Shown here piece by piece: positions 63,212 through 64,000 of a stretch of DNA of 64,000 bases. The DNA comes from Thermodesulfobacteriota bacterium (GTDB lineage Bacteria; Desulfobacterota; UBA8473). Position 1 is the stretch's first letter. Each line of letters begins with the position of its first letter. Both the position numbers and the translations under genes were made by a program. The notes under the pieces were generated by a model. It was not told the origin of the DNA. It searched no databases and saw nothing but the letters and a program-made list of their open reading frames with translations. The stretch lies in the NCBI GenBank assembly GCA_040757775.1, contig JBFLWQ010000003.1, positions 124,001 to 188,000 of the forward strand, read 5' to 3'.

Positions 63212-64000
63212 ATGGTTGGTATTGTAAATATTGGATTGCTTTTTTTCTTAATCATCTTATTGGTTTTGAAAAAACTGGACCTGTGGCTTACCCTTATTAT
63301 TGGGTCGGTTTTACTTGGGTTACTTTTCCAAACGCCTGTATCAAGCATAGGGGAAGTACTCTTGGCAGCCAGTATGGATCCCGAGACTCTGAAATTGATA
63401 GGGGCTTTGCTTCTGATACTGCTTTTCAGCAATCTGATGGATGAGACAGGTGAGTTAAGAAAGCTCCTGGAATCCTTCAAGAATATCCTCCGTGATCTCA
63501 GGATAGTAGTTGGCATATTGCCTGCGATTATTGGTCTCATGCCTCTTATGGGTGGTGCTTTGATATCTGCCCCCATGGTAGTAACAGCATCGGATGAGTT
63601 AAACCTCTCCAGAGAAAAGAGGACATTTCTGAATTATTGGTTCAGACACATCTGGGAATATGTGTTACCCACCTATCCAGGGATAGTTCTTGCTTCTGCA
63701 ATCTTAGGGGTATCCATAAGAGAGATCAGCCTTTTTAACCTTCCACTTTTTATAGCAGCTGTTTGCAGTGGTATTATTTTTGGATACAAAAATGTTAGGA
63801 GAAACCCACCTGTTAATAAATCATGTAAAAAAGGGAAGCTGACAAATAATTTTTTTAAACTACTCAGATCATTATCCCCCCTTTTATTTGCTCTCTTCCT
63901 GGTCATTGCCCTAAAGGTTGATCTGGTCTATTCCTTTGTCCTTACTATTGCCGTATTATGGGTACTTTACAGGATTTCTTTAAGGGACATGGTAAGGATG
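63212..64000 (+). CDS. DUF401 family membrane protein, 3' end outside the window
   Basis: 263 codons visible, still open at the edge. About seven hydrophobic helices; conserved-looking segments LMPLMGGALISAPMV and FRHIWEYVLPTYPG match the DUF401/integral membrane transporter-like family. Starts 9 nt after the lipoprotein-caspase stop, so co-transcription is likely. Substrate unknown. Confidence 0.8.
   Translation, partial: MVGIVNIGLLFFLIILLVLKKLDLWLTLIIGSVLLGLLFQTPVSSIGEVLLAASMDPETLKLIGALLLILLFSNLMDETGELRKLLESFKNILRDLRIVVGILPAIIGLMPLMGGALISAPMVVTASDELNLSREKRTFLNYWFRHIWEYVLPTYPGIVLASAILGVSIREISLFNLPLFIAAVCSGIIFGYKNVRRNPPVNKSCKKGKLTNNFFKLLRSLSPLLFALFLVIALKVDLVYSFVLTIAVLWVLYRISLRDMVRM

Overview
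The window looks like chromosomal DNA of a Gram-negative bacterium with roughly 40% G+C. Capsule/exopolysaccharide outer-membrane genes (Wza-like, Wzi-like), Tat genes, glyQ/glyS and lipoprotein signals all point that way. The acidic protein upstream of valS ends in a helix of a type I associate with Deltaproteobacteria (Desulfobacterota). Together with pyruvate phosphate dikinase and the ferredoxin-type enzymes, this makes an anaerobic Desulfobacterota or neighbouring lineage my best guess, held only moderately.

Region 1 (1-13460, minus strand) is an exopolysaccharide locus. A winged-helix regulator has a near-consensus promoter covered by a palindrome. It is followed by a NusG/RfaH-like antiterminator, a hairpin, CysD and CysN sulfate-activation subunits, an AlkP-superfamily hydrolase, a Wzz-like protein with a decayed kinase domain, and a gene cut by the window edge. 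Upstream lie a sugar oxidoreductase-acyltransferase fusion, a six-SLBB Wza-like protein and a Wzi-like porin. Region 2 (13502-17607) is housekeeping: engB, an aminotransferase and mnmG.

Region 3 (17608-21295) is a small accessory graveyard. It holds a lone antitoxin-like gene, a HicB relative without HicA, a methyltransferase stub beside a restriction-endonuclease-like gene, a decayed copy of that gene's 3' end, a frameshifted gene, a 5' copy of the next iron-sulfur gene, and a BECR/DUF2283 toxin-antitoxin-like pair. Region 4 (21296-46529) is mostly housekeeping: iron-sulfur protein, nicotinate phosphoribosyltransferase, Hsp20, Lon, Pcm, core MetE-like, xseA, M23 peptidase, an IspH-UbiA fusion, tlyA, ppdK, glyQS, moaC with a GAF-Fis regulator, tatAC, a secreted PLD nuclease, and hrcA-grpE-dnaK under a CIRCE element.

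Region 5 (46877-64000) has tRNA-Leu, a TPR-CHAT lipoprotein, an acidic PopZ-like protein, valS, nadC, coaX, yggU, suhB and an SDR. It ends in the most unusual locus of the window: a secreted ankyrin-caspase protein, a nucleotidyltransferase plus 59-residue partner, a lipoprotein-caspase with about 81% identity in the protease domain, and a DUF401 membrane protein. Dispersed hairpin repeats fill many intergenic gaps, and similar repeat words appear in frame inside several genes.
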